DNA from: Clostridia bacterium
Lineage (GTDB): Bacteria; Bacillota; Clostridia; Christensenellales; Aristaeellaceae
NCBI GenBank assembly: GCA_017512905.1
Contig: JAFWEL010000081.1
Location: forward strand, 1-36,437
Length of the DNA stretch: 36,437 nucleotides
Direction of reading: 5' to 3'
The position numbers and the translations under genes are program-made. Within the stretch, counting starts at the first letter, position 1, and each line of letters begins with the position of its first letter. This document shows positions 20,312 to 28,783 of this stretch, in pieces. The notes under the pieces are model-generated. The model was not told the origin of the DNA and ran no database searches. It worked only from the letters and a program-made list of their open reading frames with translations.

Positions 20312-21583
20312 ATGGCGAACCATCAGAGGAACACGCCCCGCGGACCCGCCCGGCGGCGCTATGAGCAGCGGCGACTGCGCATGATCATATTCGGCGGCAC
20401 GGCGGCGGTGGTGCTGGTCGCCCTGCTGGTGGTGGCGCTATTGCCCAGGGGCGGCGCGTCGGACCGGGCGGTCTCCCAGCCGGTGGAGGGCGTATTGCAA
20501 GCGGAAGGCGAGCCCCTCATGCCGCAGCAGGCCGAGGGGCAGCCCGTGGCGGCCCCTGCGCCGCAGGAGAGCGACAGCGCCGCGGCGGCAGTTGCCACGC
20601 CCGCGCCCACCCCCACGCCCACGCCCCAGGGTGACACGGTGTCCTTTGCGTCACTGCGCTCCGCCACCCGTCCCACGCCCACCGCGCCGGGCTACGGGCT
20701 GGTGTTTTCCGAGGCGGACACCGAGGAAAAGATCATCGCCATCACCGTGGACGACTGCTTCCAGGCCGAAAACCTGCAAAGGATGGTGGACAAGGCCATC
20801 GAGGTGGGCGGCAGATTCACCATCTTCCCCATCGGCCAGAACGTGCTGAAGCAGGCCCAGAGCGAGGTGCTGAAGTACGCCTGGGAGCAGGGCTTTGAGC
20901 TGGAGAACCACACCTTTACCCACAACGGCCTCTACCGTTGCTCCGACGAGGAGATGGCCAGGGAGGTCTACATGCAGCAGATGGCCCTGAGCCACATCCT
21001 GGGCGTGGAATACCAGTGCCACTTCCTGCGGCCCAAGGGCGGCGACGCCCGCCGCGACCAGCGGATGCAGGTGTACGCCGAGCAGCTGGGCTATTACGGC
21101 ATCGCCCACTGGAGCTGCGCCGGCTCCACCAGCACCGAGCGGGAGATCGCCAAGGCGCTGAAGCCCGGCGCGATTTACCTGTTCCACACCACCACCACCA
21201 ACGACCTGGACAAGCTGCTGAACTTCATGCCCTACGCGGTGGAGAAGGGCTACCGGCTGGTGACGCTGAACGAGATGTTCGGCTATCCCGAGAACGAGAC
21301 GAAGCCGCTCACCGGCCCGGCCAAGGATTATCCCGTCCCGCCGCTGCAGCCCTACAGCCGCGTCTATGACGTCTACAAGCCCACCCGGTATTCCTGGGGG
21401 GTGTACCTGTTGCAGCAGAAGCTGATCGAGCTGGGCTACATGAAGGGCGAGCCGGACGGCGTTTACGGCCAGGACTGCGCCAAATGCGTGAAGGCCTACC
21501 AGAAGGACCATGGCCTTGAGCAGACCGGCGTGGCCGACGTGGCCCTCCAGGAGCAGATCTTCGGGGTGCCCAGCGGAGCCTGA
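20312..21583 (+). CDS. membrane-anchored polysaccharide deacetylase with peptidoglycan-binding domain
   Basis: The 423-aa protein has an Arg-rich cytoplasmic start, one membrane anchor (about 24-45), a long Pro/Ala/Gln/Thr linker (PTPTPTP near 95-105), and a NodB-type carbohydrate esterase 4 domain. Its metal and catalytic motifs are visible: ITVDDCF (Asp147, Asp148), ENHTFTH (His200, His204), LRPKGGD, and LFHTTTT near the end of the domain. The C-terminus (about 355-420) is a peptidoglycan-binding domain 1 (LLQQKLIELGYMKGEPDGVYG). It should remove acetyl groups from wall glycans outside the membrane, which often gives lysozyme resistance. It sits 18 nt after the peptidase gene with a GAGG SD and is followed by a strong terminator. 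Confidence 0.92.
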   Translation: MANHQRNTPRGPARRRYEQRRLRMIIFGGTAAVVLVALLVVALLPRGGASDRAVSQPVEGVLQAEGEPLMPQQAEGQPVAAPAPQESDSAAAAVATPAPTPTPTPQGDTVSFASLRSATRPTPTAPGYGLVFSEADTEEKIIAITVDDCFQAENLQRMVDKAIEVGGRFTIFPIGQNVLKQAQSEVLKYAWEQGFELENHTFTHNGLYRCSDEEMAREVYMQQMALSHILGVEYQCHFLRPKGGDARRDQRMQVYAEQLGYYGIAHWSCAGSTSTEREIAKALKPGAIYLFHTTTTNDLDKLLNFMPYAVEKGYRLVTLNEMFGYPENETKPLTGPAKDYPVPPLQPYSRVYDVYKPTRYSWGVYLLQQKLIELGYMKGEPDGVYGQDCAKCVKAYQKDHGLEQTGVADVALQEQIFGVPSGA

Positions 21584-21604
21584 GGCGACGCGGAGGCACA
21601 GAAT

Positions 21605-21653
21605 AAGGGGCTGTTTCAAAATGACCCGTAAAGTCATTTTGAAACAGCCCCTT
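21605..21653. terminator. long perfect hairpin after the deacetylase gene
   Basis: A 21-bp perfect stem (21605-21625 / 21633-21653) with a 7-nt loop and core GGGGCTGTTTCAAAATGAC. The AA start and TT end let it work as a terminator in both directions. The length and perfection also suggest a mobile repeat; GGGCTGTTTCAAAATGA motifs are known to me from insertion-sequence ends in Bacillota. Confidence 0.75.
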
Positions 21654-21693
21654 TGTGATTGCAGCCTGGATTAAGGTTGGGTACAGAGATCGA

Positions 21694-21730
21694 AACCCCA
21701 CCGCCCCGGTTTTAGCGGGGCGGTGGGGTT
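21694..21730 (-). terminator. GC-rich hairpin after the DUF1269 gene
   Basis: A perfect 14-bp stem AACCCCACCGCCCC/GGGGCGGTGGGGTT with a 9-nt loop, 23 nt past the stop of the minus-strand DUF1269 gene; TTTC follows on that strand. Confidence 0.65.
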
Positions 21731-21753
21731 CAATTGACGAACAAAACGCGGGT

Positions 21754-22254
21754 TTAGGCTTCCGTTTCCCGCTTTTCGGCCTCTTCCACCTCTTTGGCGA
21801 TGGTTTCGGCGTCGTAGCGTACGATGACCACGTTGTACTTCACCAGCGCGCGGTCCAGCACGGCCTCTTCGGTCTCGTCGGCCATGATGATGAGGGCCAG
21901 GTCGCCCTCCTCCAGCCTCTGGGCCACCTGCTCGATCAGGGCCTTGCTGTCGTCCTCGTTGTCAGCGTCCGAGGCATTGCCCAGCAGAGCGCCGGTAGCG
22001 CCGCCCAGCAGCGCGCCGAGGGGGCCGGCCAGAAGGCCCACCAGGCCGCCCACCAGGCCGCCCCTGAGGGTGTCCCTGGAGTCGAGATGCTCGGAGACGA
22101 AGTTGTCGCAAAGCTTGAGCTCGCCGTCCCTGCGCTTCACCAGGGACATCTGGAAGATGGTGGTACCGTTGAACTTGGGGGTCTCAGCCAGGGCCGCCAT
22201 GGCCTGACGGGCTTCCTGTTCGTCAGCGAACATCGCGCCTACGATATTGTACAT
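21754..22254 (-). CDS. DUF1269 family protein
   Basis: The 166-aa protein has an N-terminal alpha/beta part (MYNIVGAMFADEQEARQAM) and a glycine-zipper double segment (GGLVGGLVGLLAGPLGALLG, about 85-105) that may insert into or lie on the membrane. A C-terminal alpha/beta part follows (GDLALIIMADETEEAVLD). This architecture matches DUF1269 proteins, whose role is unknown; they are often linked to stress. The SD AAGGAAG lies about 10 nt before the start. It is a single gene, convergent with the deacetylase gene and separated from it by two hairpins. Confidence 0.8.
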   Translation of the reverse strand: MYNIVGAMFADEQEARQAMAALAETPKFNGTTIFQMSLVKRRDGELKLCDNFVSEHLDSRDTLRGGLVGGLVGLLAGPLGALLGGATGALLGNASDADNEDDSKALIEQVAQRLEEGDLALIIMADETEEAVLDRALVKYNVVIVRYDAETIAKEVEEAEKRETEA

Positions 22255-22566
22255 GTGACATACTTCCTTTCAAATAAAGGTCGGTGAGTATACACCTTAA
22301 TTACAATTATATAAGGGGGATGTTAATTGTTCTGCCTGTAAGCCCACTTTCCGGAATATTTTTTGACGGCCGATTGCCCTTCAGCCTGTCCCCCCATCCC
22401 GCCTGTCATTCGTCGCGCCGCTGGTCCGCCGCCATCGCGTCCGGGTTGCCGGATGCCGGGGCCCTGGGGAGGGCAGGGTGGGAATGCCGCCGGCGAGCCT
22501 GGGGGCCCTTCGCGGCAGGGTGAAAAAGCCGCTCACGGGCTATCGCCGGCGCAATCCAGGGTACAG

Positions 22567-22779
22567 TTACTTCGCCACCACGCTCTTCGCCTTCGACCAC
22601 GCGCCGTAACAGGTCCTGCCGTTCACGGCCTTGAAGGCGCGCACGCGGAAGTAATACCTCCGTCCCGACGCCAGGCCTTTGACGGTGGTCCTGGTGGTTC
22701 CGGTCTTTTTCAGCGTCACGCTGTTCGCGCCGGAGAAGCTGCTCTTCAGGCTGTATTGAAGCTGGTAGCCGCCGCATTT
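22567..22779 (-). pseudogene. fibronectin type III C-terminal fragment of a secreted protein
   Basis: On the minus strand a clean frame without a start codon ends at TAA 22567 and encodes most of a fibronectin type III module. It reads GGYQLQYSLKSSFSGANSVT, later TTVKGLASGRRYYFRVRAFK and at the end GAWSKAKSVVAK. These modules close many secreted clostridial proteins. The frame stops abruptly at about 22780, where an unrelated conserved-looking non-coding stretch begins, so the rest of the gene was lost by deletion or insertion. Confidence 0.7.
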
Positions 22780-22782
22780 ACG

Positions 22783-22998
<216 letters not shown>

Positions 22999-23003
22999 CA
23001 TAA

Positions 23004-23037
23004 AAAACACCGCCCGACAATCGTCGGGCGGTGTTTT
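23004..23037 (-). terminator. uxaA operon terminator
   Basis: A perfect 15-bp stem AAAACACCGCCCGAC/GTCGGGCGGTGTTTT with a 4-nt loop. On the minus strand the arm ends in TTTTTTA, a standard intrinsic terminator 17 nt past the uxaA stop; it would also work on the plus strand. Confidence 0.9.
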
Positions 23038-23054
23038 AAGGGCGTCATCGCGGC

Positions 23055-24536
23055 TTACAGCGTCACGCCCTGCTTGAAGATGGCCAGGTCGTGGAAGCCG
23101 TTGATCTCGTTGCGGGTGGGCTGGCCGCCGGCGACGGCGAGGACGAGGTCCATCAGGTCCCGGCCCAGGTCGTCCAGGCTCATGCCGGTCAGCAGGCGGC
23201 CGGCGTCGAAGTCGATCCAGTTCTTCTTTTTCTCGGCCAGGGGGGTGTTGGAGGCGATCTTCACCGTGGGCACCGGGCAGCCGAAGGGGGTGCCGCGGCC
23301 GGTGGAGAACAGAACCAGCTGGGCGCCGGACACCGCCAGGGCCGTGGAGGCCACCAGATCGTTGCCGGGAGCGGAGAGCAGGTTGAGGCCGGGGTTGGCG
23401 ACCTTCTCGCCATACTTCAACACGCCCTTCACCGGGCCGGAGCCGCTCTTCTGGGTGCAGCCCAGGGCCTTGTCCTCCAGGGTGGTGATGCCGCCGGCCT
23501 TGTTGCCGGGGGAGGGGTTTTCGTAGACGGGCATGTGGTAGGACTCAAAGTATTCCTTGAAGTCGTTGATGAGGCGCACGGTCTTGCCAAACAGGGCCTC
23601 GTCGGCACAGCGGTCCATCAAAATCGTCTCCGCGCCGAACATCTCGGGCACCTCGGTGAGTATGGTGGTGCCGCCCATGGCCCCCAGGAGGTCGGAGAAA
23701 ACGCCGATGGTCGGATTCGCCGTGATGCCGGAGAGGCCGTCGGAGCCGCCGCACTTCAGGCCCACCACCAGCTGGTCCGCCGGACAGGGCACGCGGACGT
23801 CCTGCTTCATGTGCTCCGCCAGCTCCGCGATGAGGGCCATGGCGGCCTCCTGCTCGTCCTCCACCTGCTGGGAGATCAGCGTGCGCAGGCGGGCGGGATC
23901 ATAGGCGTCGATGTGGGGCATGATCTGGTCGACGCCGCTGTTTTCGCAGCCCAGGCCCAGCAGCAATACGCCGCCGGCGTTGGGATGGCTGCACAGGTTC
24001 GCCAGGGCCTGGCGGGTGTTCTCCTGGTCGCCGCCCATCTGGGAGCAGCCGTAGGGGTGGGTGAAGGCATACACCCCCTCGACGGACCCGCCGACGAACC
24101 TCTGGGCCTTCTCGGCCAGGGCCTTGGCGATGTCGTTCACGCAGCCCACCGTGGGGATGATCCACAGCTCGTTGCGGATGCCCGGGCGGCCCACCTTGCG
24201 GGGATAGCCCATGAAGGTGACGGCCTCCCGCTTCTCCAGCGCCGGGTGGGTGGGGTGGTATTCATAGTCGTGGGCCCCGGAGAGCAGCGTGTGCAGGTTG
24301 TGGCTGTGCACATGGCCGCCCTTCGGGATGTCCTCGGTGGCCTCGCCGATGGGGAAGCCGTACTTGATGACCGGCTCGCCCTTTGCGATGTCCCGCAGCG
24401 CCACCTTGTGGCCCATGGGAATGTCGGAAAGGGGCGTCACCTCGCCCGCGCCGTAGCTGACGGCCTCGCCGGCGGCAAGGGGCTGCAGCGCCACGGCCAC
24501 CATGTCCCTGGGGGTGATTTGTACAATCTTATTCAT
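23055..24536 (-). CDS. uxaA: altronate dehydratase
   Basis: The 493-aa enzyme removes water from D-altronate to give 2-keto-3-deoxygluconate in galacturonate breakdown. The N-terminal SAF-type domain (about 1-95: [29 protein letters not shown]) is followed by the GD_AH catalytic part with [63 protein letters not shown] and [17 protein letters not shown]. The cysteines in the GC and CGGSDG motifs fit the iron-dependent family. The start ATG 24536 has GGAG 9 nt upstream; the open frame before it is non-coding. It is the last gene of the operon eda-uxaB-DUF6440-uxaA. Galactarate dehydratase is the main alternative but fits the context less well. Confidence 0.93.
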   Translation of the reverse strand: MNKIVQITPRDMVAVALQPLAAGEAVSYGAGEVTPLSDIPMGHKVALRDIAKGEPVIKYGFPIGEATEDIPKGGHVHSHNLHTLLSGAHDYEYHPTHPALEKREAVTFMGYPRKVGRPGIRNELWIIPTVGCVNDIAKALAEKAQRFVGGSVEGVYAFTHPYGCSQMGGDQENTRQALANLCSHPNAGGVLLLGLGCENSGVDQIMPHIDAYDPARLRTLISQQVEDEQEAAMALIAELAEHMKQDVRVPCPADQLVVGLKCGGSDGLSGITANPTIGVFSDLLGAMGGTTILTEVPEMFGAETILMDRCADEALFGKTVRLINDFKEYFESYHMPVYENPSPGNKAGGITTLEDKALGCTQKSGSGPVKGVLKYGEKVANPGLNLLSAPGNDLVASTALAVSGAQLVLFSTGRGTPFGCPVPTVKIASNTPLAEKKKNWIDFDAGRLLTGMSLDDLGRDLMDLVLAVAGGQPTRNEINGFHDLAIFKQGVTL

Positions 24537-24583
24537 GCCGTTTTTCTCCAATGGTCGATGAGGTGCGGTAATACAGGAGCCTG

Positions 24584-24763
24584 TCAGTCGATCAATGGCT
24601 TGCCGTCGGTGTCCAAAAGTGGCGTCAGGCCACCGCAGTAGCCCGATTTGACCCAAAGGTACTGAACGCCGGTCTCCTTGTCCCGCAGGATCATAATCAG
24701 CCCCGCGTCGGTCAAGCCATTGCCCTCCTTGAGGACGACCTCGAACCGTTCAAGCTTGCTCAT
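24584..24763 (-). CDS. DUF6440-like small protein
   Basis: A 59-aa protein: SKLERFEVVLKEGNGLTDAG, then LIMILRDKETGVQYLWVKSG and a Gly-rich end CGGLTPLLDTDG. The pattern of a beta-rich core with GVQYLWVKSGYCGGLTPLLD is what I know as DUF6440, found in gut Bacillota with no known role. The start is ATG 24763; the only purine-rich SD (AAGGAAGG) is about 15 nt upstream, so ATG 24799 is possible. It is wedged between uxaB and uxaA on the same strand, which suggests a link to hexuronate use, but that is only inferred from position. Confidence 0.7.
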   Translation of the reverse strand: MSKLERFEVVLKEGNGLTDAGLIMILRDKETGVQYLWVKSGYCGGLTPLLDTDGKPLID

Positions 24764-24803
24764 ATGGATGATCGTCTGCCTTCCTTTTTTTACGGACATA
24801 AAT

Positions 24804-24835
24804 CGGGCTACCGCCGGCATCCGGCGGCAAGCCCG
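24804..24835 (-). terminator. hairpin between uxaB and the DUF6440 gene
   Basis: A GC-rich stem CGGGCTaCCGCCGG/CCGGCGGcAAGCCCG starts 11 nt past the uxaB stop. With only ATTTA after it, it may reduce read-through into DUF6440 and uxaA or stabilise the upstream mRNA. Confidence 0.55.
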
Positions 24836-24845
24836 AGCGCATAGG

Positions 24846-26333
24846 TTACAGGGTCGCCTTGTAGGCCGCCAGCGCGCCGTCCTTGCGGATGAGCTTCAGG
24901 ATGCGCACGACCTCGGCCTCGAAGCCGGGCACCTGGGTCAGGTCCTGGCCCCACATGTCGGTGTTGGTCATCACGGCGTGGACCAGGTCCTCCGGGCTGT
25001 CGTCCTTGTGGGCGTAGTAGAACTCCAACACCCAGCGGTCGTCGCTCACGGTGTATTCGTCGCCGTTGGGCCGCTTGCACACCAGGCCCTTGTCGGTCAG
25101 CGCCTGGATGTCGTTGGAGTAGAACGCGATGTACATCGCGAAGGAGGTGGTCAGGTACTTCGGCAGCTCGCCCTTCTCCTTGACATAGTCCAGGAAGGTG
25201 GGCATGTTGCGGGCGCGCCACTTGCTGGTGGAGTTCAGGGAGATGCTCATCAGCTCGTGGTTGACGAAGGGGTTGTTGAAGCGGTCCTGCACCGCCGCGG
25301 CGAACTGCTTCAGGTCGTCCTTGTCCAGGGGCAGCGTGGGGATGACCTCGTCGTAGAGCATCCGGTTCATGTATTCCAGTATGGCGGCGTCGTGCATGCA
25401 GTCGCGCACGATGTCGTAGCCCGCCAGGTAAGCGCCCAGCACGAAGCCGGTGTGCGCGCCGTTGAGGATGCGCACCTTGCGCTTCTTGTAGGGGGTGACG
25501 TCCGGCACCACCATCACGTTCACGCCGGCCTTCTTGAAGGGCAGCTTGTCCTCCAGGCCGTCCGGGCCCTCGATGACCCACACGCCGAAGACCTCGCCCA
25601 CGTCGGTCAGCGGGTCCTCGTAGCCGTTGGCGGCGTTCAGGCGCTCGACCTCCTTGGGGTCGCGAATGCGGCCGGGGACGATGCGGTCCACCAGGGTGGA
25701 GCAGAAGGTGTTCTGCTCATTGACCCACTTGCGGAAGTCCTCGGACAGCTTCCAGTCGTCGATGTACTGGTTGACGCACTTCTGAAGCTCCTTGCCGTTG
25801 TTGTCGATCAGCTCGCAGGAAAGGATCACCAGGCCGGGCTTGCCGGCGGTGAAGCGCTCGTACAGCACCCGGGTCAGCTTCGCCGGGAAGCTGGTGGGCG
25901 GCACCTGGTCGAAGGCGCTCTCGCTGTCGTGGACGATGCCGGCCTCGGTGGTGTTGGATACGATGATCTCCAGGTCGTCGCTCTTGGCCAGCTCCAGCAC
26001 CTTGTCCCAGTCGGTGTAGGGGTTCAGGCAGCGACTGACGGAGGAGATGACCCGCTTCTCGTCCACCTTTTCGCCGTTCTGGCTGCCCCGCAGGTACAGC
26101 GTGTACAGGCCCTGCTGGTTGTTGATGTACTCGGTCAGGCCCTGGGCGATGGGCTGCACCAGCACCACCTTGCCGTTCCAGTCGGCCTTCTCGTTGGCGA
26201 TGTCGAAGAAGTAATCCACGAAGGCGCGCAGGAAGTTGCCCTCGCCGAACTGCATGACCTTCTCGGGCGCGTTTTCCAGGATGTAGCCGTCGTAGCCGGA
26301 TTTTTTCAGAACGTCGTAATTCAGAAGAGCCAT
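24846..26333 (-). CDS. uxaB: tagaturonate reductase (altronate oxidoreductase)
   Basis: The 495-aa enzyme belongs to the mannitol dehydrogenase family and reduces D-tagaturonate to D-altronate with NADH. The N-terminal nucleotide-binding part starts with VMQFGEGNFLRAFVDYFFD (Gly-rich turn GEGNF), followed by SNTTEAGI. The C-terminal catalytic part has the family lysine region YKKRKVRILNGAHTGFVLGAYLAG with the ILNGAH motif. Start ATG 26333 has AAGGA about 10 nt upstream. Fructuronate reductase (uxuB) is the alternative, but the uxaA and eda neighbours and the sequence type favour UxaB. The gene lies between eda and DUF6440; a 209-nt gap with inverted repeats separates it from eda. Confidence 0.93.
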   Translation of the reverse strand: MALLNYDVLKKSGYDGYILENAPEKVMQFGEGNFLRAFVDYFFDIANEKADWNGKVVLVQPIAQGLTEYINNQQGLYTLYLRGSQNGEKVDEKRVISSVSRCLNPYTDWDKVLELAKSDDLEIIVSNTTEAGIVHDSESAFDQVPPTSFPAKLTRVLYERFTAGKPGLVILSCELIDNNGKELQKCVNQYIDDWKLSEDFRKWVNEQNTFCSTLVDRIVPGRIRDPKEVERLNAANGYEDPLTDVGEVFGVWVIEGPDGLEDKLPFKKAGVNVMVVPDVTPYKKRKVRILNGAHTGFVLGAYLAGYDIVRDCMHDAAILEYMNRMLYDEVIPTLPLDKDDLKQFAAAVQDRFNNPFVNHELMSISLNSTSKWRARNMPTFLDYVKEKGELPKYLTTSFAMYIAFYSNDIQALTDKGLVCKRPNGDEYTVSDDRWVLEFYYAHKDDSPEDLVHAVMTNTDMWGQDLTQVPGFEAEVVRILKLIRKDGALAAYKATL

Positions 26334-26364
26334 ATCGATCATTCCTTTCTGTGTCGAATGGTAT

Positions 26365-26541
26365 TTGATTAGGGATTGGGGATTGGGGAAAGCCGCGCGC
26401 CGGGGTGGCACGGGGGATTAAGCGAACGTTCCCGCGATGAAGCAGGGGCGTTTTCGTGGTTTATTGGATGGTGCTTGTTATCGCCATACGTCAGCCACTA
26501 TTTCTAATCCCTAATCCCTTCTCCCCGCGACAAATCAGAAT
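26365..26541. repeat. inverted-repeat element in the eda-uxaB gap
   Basis: The gap between eda and uxaB is bounded by GATTAGGGATTGGGGATTG (26368-26386) and, in reverse, CTAATCCCTAATCCC (26505-26519), followed by GCGACAAATCAGAA up to the eda stop codon. The last 14 bases also occur at 182-195 in reverse. It looks like a small inserted repeat unit. GAACGTTC at 26424-26431 is a short palindrome that could be a regulator site. Confidence 0.45.
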
Positions 26542-27177
26542 TTACCCGCGAATCTCCTTAAACAGCGCCGTGGCCGCGGCGGACTTTTCGGCGATGCCGT
26601 CGAAGTCGCCGGAGGAGATCATGTCCTTGGTGCACATCCAGCTGCCGCCCACGGCCAGTATCTTCGGGTTCTTGAAGTACTCGGCGGCGTTGGCCTGGTT
26701 GATGCCGCCGGTGGGCAGGATTTTGATCTGGGGGAAGGGGCCGCTCAGCGCCTTGATGGTCTTCAGCCCACCGTAATTCTCCGCCGGGAAGAACTTGAAA
26801 ACCTTCAGACCCAGCTTCAGCCCGATCATGATCTCGCTGGGGGTGACCACCCCGGGGGTGACCGGCACGCCCAGCTTGATGGCCTCGGCGATCACCTCGG
26901 CGTCGGAGCCGGGGGACACGATGAACTTCGCGCCGGCCTCCACCGCCTCGTGCACCTGCTCCACGTTCACCACGGTGCCCGCGCCCACGATCATCTCAGG
27001 CACCTCCTTCGCCACCTTCTCGATGGACGCCTTGGCCGCCGCCGTGCGGAAGGTGATCTCCATGGCGTTGATGCCGCCCTTCAGCAGCGCCTTCGCCGTG
27101 GGCACCGCCTGCTCCGCGTCCTCCAGCACCACCACCGGCACCACGCCGCATGCCGCAACCTGTTCAACTGTCAACAT
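26542..27177 (-). CDS. eda: 2-keto-3-deoxy-6-phosphogluconate aldolase
   Basis: The 211-aa class I aldolase splits KDPG into pyruvate and glyceraldehyde-3-phosphate, the last step of hexuronate breakdown. Visible are the catalytic Glu40 in NAMEITFRT, GAGTV (66-70), SPG (88-90), the Schiff-base Lys128 in FKFFPAE, and the phosphate-binding PTGGI and AVGGSWM stretches near the C-terminus. SD AAGGAGG lies about 8 nt before the start. It is the first gene of the minus-strand hexuronate operon, after a leader of about 165 nt that contains a 24-bp repeat array. The fourth member of the route, kdgK, is 4.5 kb away on the other strand. Confidence 0.95.
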   Translation of the reverse strand: MLTVEQVAACGVVPVVVLEDAEQAVPTAKALLKGGINAMEITFRTAAAKASIEKVAKEVPEMIVGAGTVVNVEQVHEAVEAGAKFIVSPGSDAEVIAEAIKLGVPVTPGVVTPSEIMIGLKLGLKVFKFFPAENYGGLKTIKALSGPFPQIKILPTGGINQANAAEYFKNPKILAVGGSWMCTKDMISSGDFDGIAEKSAAATALFKEIRG

Positions 27178-27235
27178 AAATCCGACCTCCTTATCATTAT
27201 ATAGATACGTTGGTGACCTCCCGCGACGCGCCCGT

Positions 27236-27325
27236 CCTGAAGGGCTGGCTTCGCCTGAAAGGACTTGCTTCGCGTCGCCCTAAAGGACTTGCTTCGCGTC
27301 GCCCTGAAGGACTTGCTTCGCTTCG
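27236..27325. repeat. 24-bp tandem repeat array, copy A
   Basis: Three near-identical 24-bp units (27253-27324) follow a degenerate one. Each has the core CTRAAGGACTTGCTTCGC. On the plus strand a unit would read as eight residues such as LRVALKDL, but there is no gene. The array lies inside the predicted 5' leader of the eda operon. The same unit occurs three times at 34984-35058 and once at 30817-30840. Confidence 0.85.
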
Positions 27326-27348
27326 CCGCTTCATGGTCTTACAAAACA

Positions 27349-27377
27349 AGTATACAACATCAATTCAAAGTTGTAAA
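27349..27377 (-). promoter_or_regulatory. hexuronate operon promoter with possible GntR-type operator
   Basis: On the minus strand TTTACA (27377-27372) and TATACT (27354-27349) are 17 bp apart. The -10 overlaps GTTGTATACTTGT, a near palindrome around GTATAC of the kind bound by FadR-type GntR regulators such as UxuR/ExuR. No such regulator is encoded in the window. Confidence 0.65.
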
Positions 27378-27421
27378 GATCAATAACGGCCTGTTTTCGC
27401 GGCAAAGCAGGTCCTTTGAGA

Positions 27422-27452
27422 CAAAGCCCTCCGCCGGGGGCGAAGGGCTTTG
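27422..27452 (-). terminator. terminator of the TRAP transporter operon
   Basis: CAAAGCCCT/AGGGCTTTG, a perfect 9-bp stem with a GC-rich 13-nt loop, lies 33 nt past the dctM stop on the minus strand and ahead of the eda promoter. The U-run is short. Confidence 0.65.
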
Positions 27453-27484
27453 CTGTGAAATGATGTTGATTTATCCGGCGTATG

Positions 27485-28783
27485 TTACACCGCGTAGCCG
27501 AACACGCCGGGCAGCCACAGGCTGATCTGGGGGATGAAGGTGATCAGCAGCAGGGCGATCAGCATGCATACATAGAAGGGCAGGGTGGCCTTGACGACCT
27601 TCTCCATGGGGCGCTTGGCCACGGCGGAGCCGATGAACAGCACCGCGCCCACCGGCGGAGTCAACAGGCCGATGCCGCAGTTCAGCACCACCATGATGCC
27701 GAACTGGATCGGGCTGATGCCAATGCTCTGGGCCACGGGAAGCAGGATGGGCGTGGCGATCAGGATGATCGGGGCCATGTCCATGATGCAGCCCAGCACC
27801 AGCAGGATCAGGTTGATCAGCAGCGCGATGACCACGGGGTTGCTGGAGACGCCGGTGATCAGGGCCGCGGCCTTGGCCGGCACGTGCAGGTTGGTCAGGC
27901 AGTAGCCGAAGGCGCCGGACATGGCAATCAGGATCAGCACGATGGCCAGCGTGTCGATGCAGCTGCCCAGTTCGCGCCAGACGCCCTTCCAGTCAAGCCC
28001 CTTGTAGATGAACACCGACACGATCAGCGAGTAGATGACCGCGATGGCGGCGGATTCGGTGGCGGTGAACACGCCGCCGACCACGCCTACGACCACGATC
28101 AGTATCGCCGCCAGCGCCCAGAACGAGGTGCCCAGCTGTTTTAAAAAGTTTCCGATGGAGAACCTTTCGCCCTTGGGATAGTTGCGCTTGACGGAGATGA
28201 TGTAGGAGCCCACCATCAGGCTCAGCGCCAGCAGCGCGCCGGGCAGGTAGCCCGCCATGAACAGCGCGCCGACGGAGATGCCGCCCGCGGTGGTGCAGTA
28301 GATGACCATGTTGTGGCTCGGGGGCACCAGCAGGCCCTCGCAGGAGGACGTGATGGTGACGGCGGTGGAAAAGTCCACATCGTAGCCCTGGTCCACCATC
28401 ATGGGGATCAGGATGGAGCCCAGGGACGCGGTGTCGGCGGAGGCCGAGCCGGAGATGCCGCCGAAGAAGTAGGAGGCCACGATGTTCACCATCGCCAGGC
28501 CGCCGCGCATCCAGCCCACCAGGCTGTTGGCCAGCGCGATCAGCTTGTCCGATATGCCGCCGGAGCCCATCAATACGCCCATCGTAATGAAGAAGGGCAC
28601 GGCCATCAGAGAGAAGGACCAGACGCCCTTCACCATCTGCATCGGCAGCACCGTCAGGTTCTGACCCATGCTCAGCAGACACAGCACCGTGGAGATGCCT
28701 ACGGAATAGGCGATCGGGAACCGCAGGAAGACCATCACCAGGAAGCTTCCCAGCAGAATCAGGGTGGACAGGCTTTCGCTCAT
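27485..28783 (-). CDS. dctM: TRAP transporter large permease subunit DctM
   Basis: The 432-aa membrane protein has about 12 or 13 hydrophobic segments typical of DctM. Family motifs are visible: FRFPIAYSVGIS near the start, VPFFITMGVLMGSGGIS, GGISGSASADTASLGSILIP, and CEGLLVPPSHNMVIY, then TATESAAIAVIY and TPPVGAVLFIG. It forms the Na+-driven channel of a tripartite transporter with DctQ and a periplasmic-type binding protein (DctP), which is not encoded nearby. Position beside uxaA, uxaB and eda suggests hexuronates or sugar acids as substrate (inference). The start overlaps the dctQ stop by 4 nt. Confidence 0.94.
   Translation of the reverse strand: MSESLSTLILLGSFLVMVFLRFPIAYSVGISTVLCLLSMGQNLTVLPMQMVKGVWSFSLMAVPFFITMGVLMGSGGISDKLIALANSLVGWMRGGLAMVNIVASYFFGGISGSASADTASLGSILIPMMVDQGYDVDFSTAVTITSSCEGLLVPPSHNMVIYCTTAGGISVGALFMAGYLPGALLALSLMVGSYIISVKRNYPKGERFSIGNFLKQLGTSFWALAAILIVVVGVVGGVFTATESAAIAVIYSLIVSVFIYKGLDWKGVWRELGSCIDTLAIVLILIAMSGAFGYCLTNLHVPAKAAALITGVSSNPVVIALLINLILLVLGCIMDMAPIILIATPILLPVAQSIGISPIQFGIMVVLNCGIGLLTPPVGAVLFIGSAVAKRPMEKVVKATLPFYVCMLIALLLITFIPQISLWLPGVFGYAV

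Noticed and set aside
23091-26372. Long plus-strand frames over uxaA and uxaB
   Set aside because: Antisense shadows of the two enzymes; low-complexity Gly/Val/His/Leu products with no SD.
27236-27325. The 24-bp tandem array as a CRISPR
   Set aside because: Units abut without spacers and there are no cas genes.
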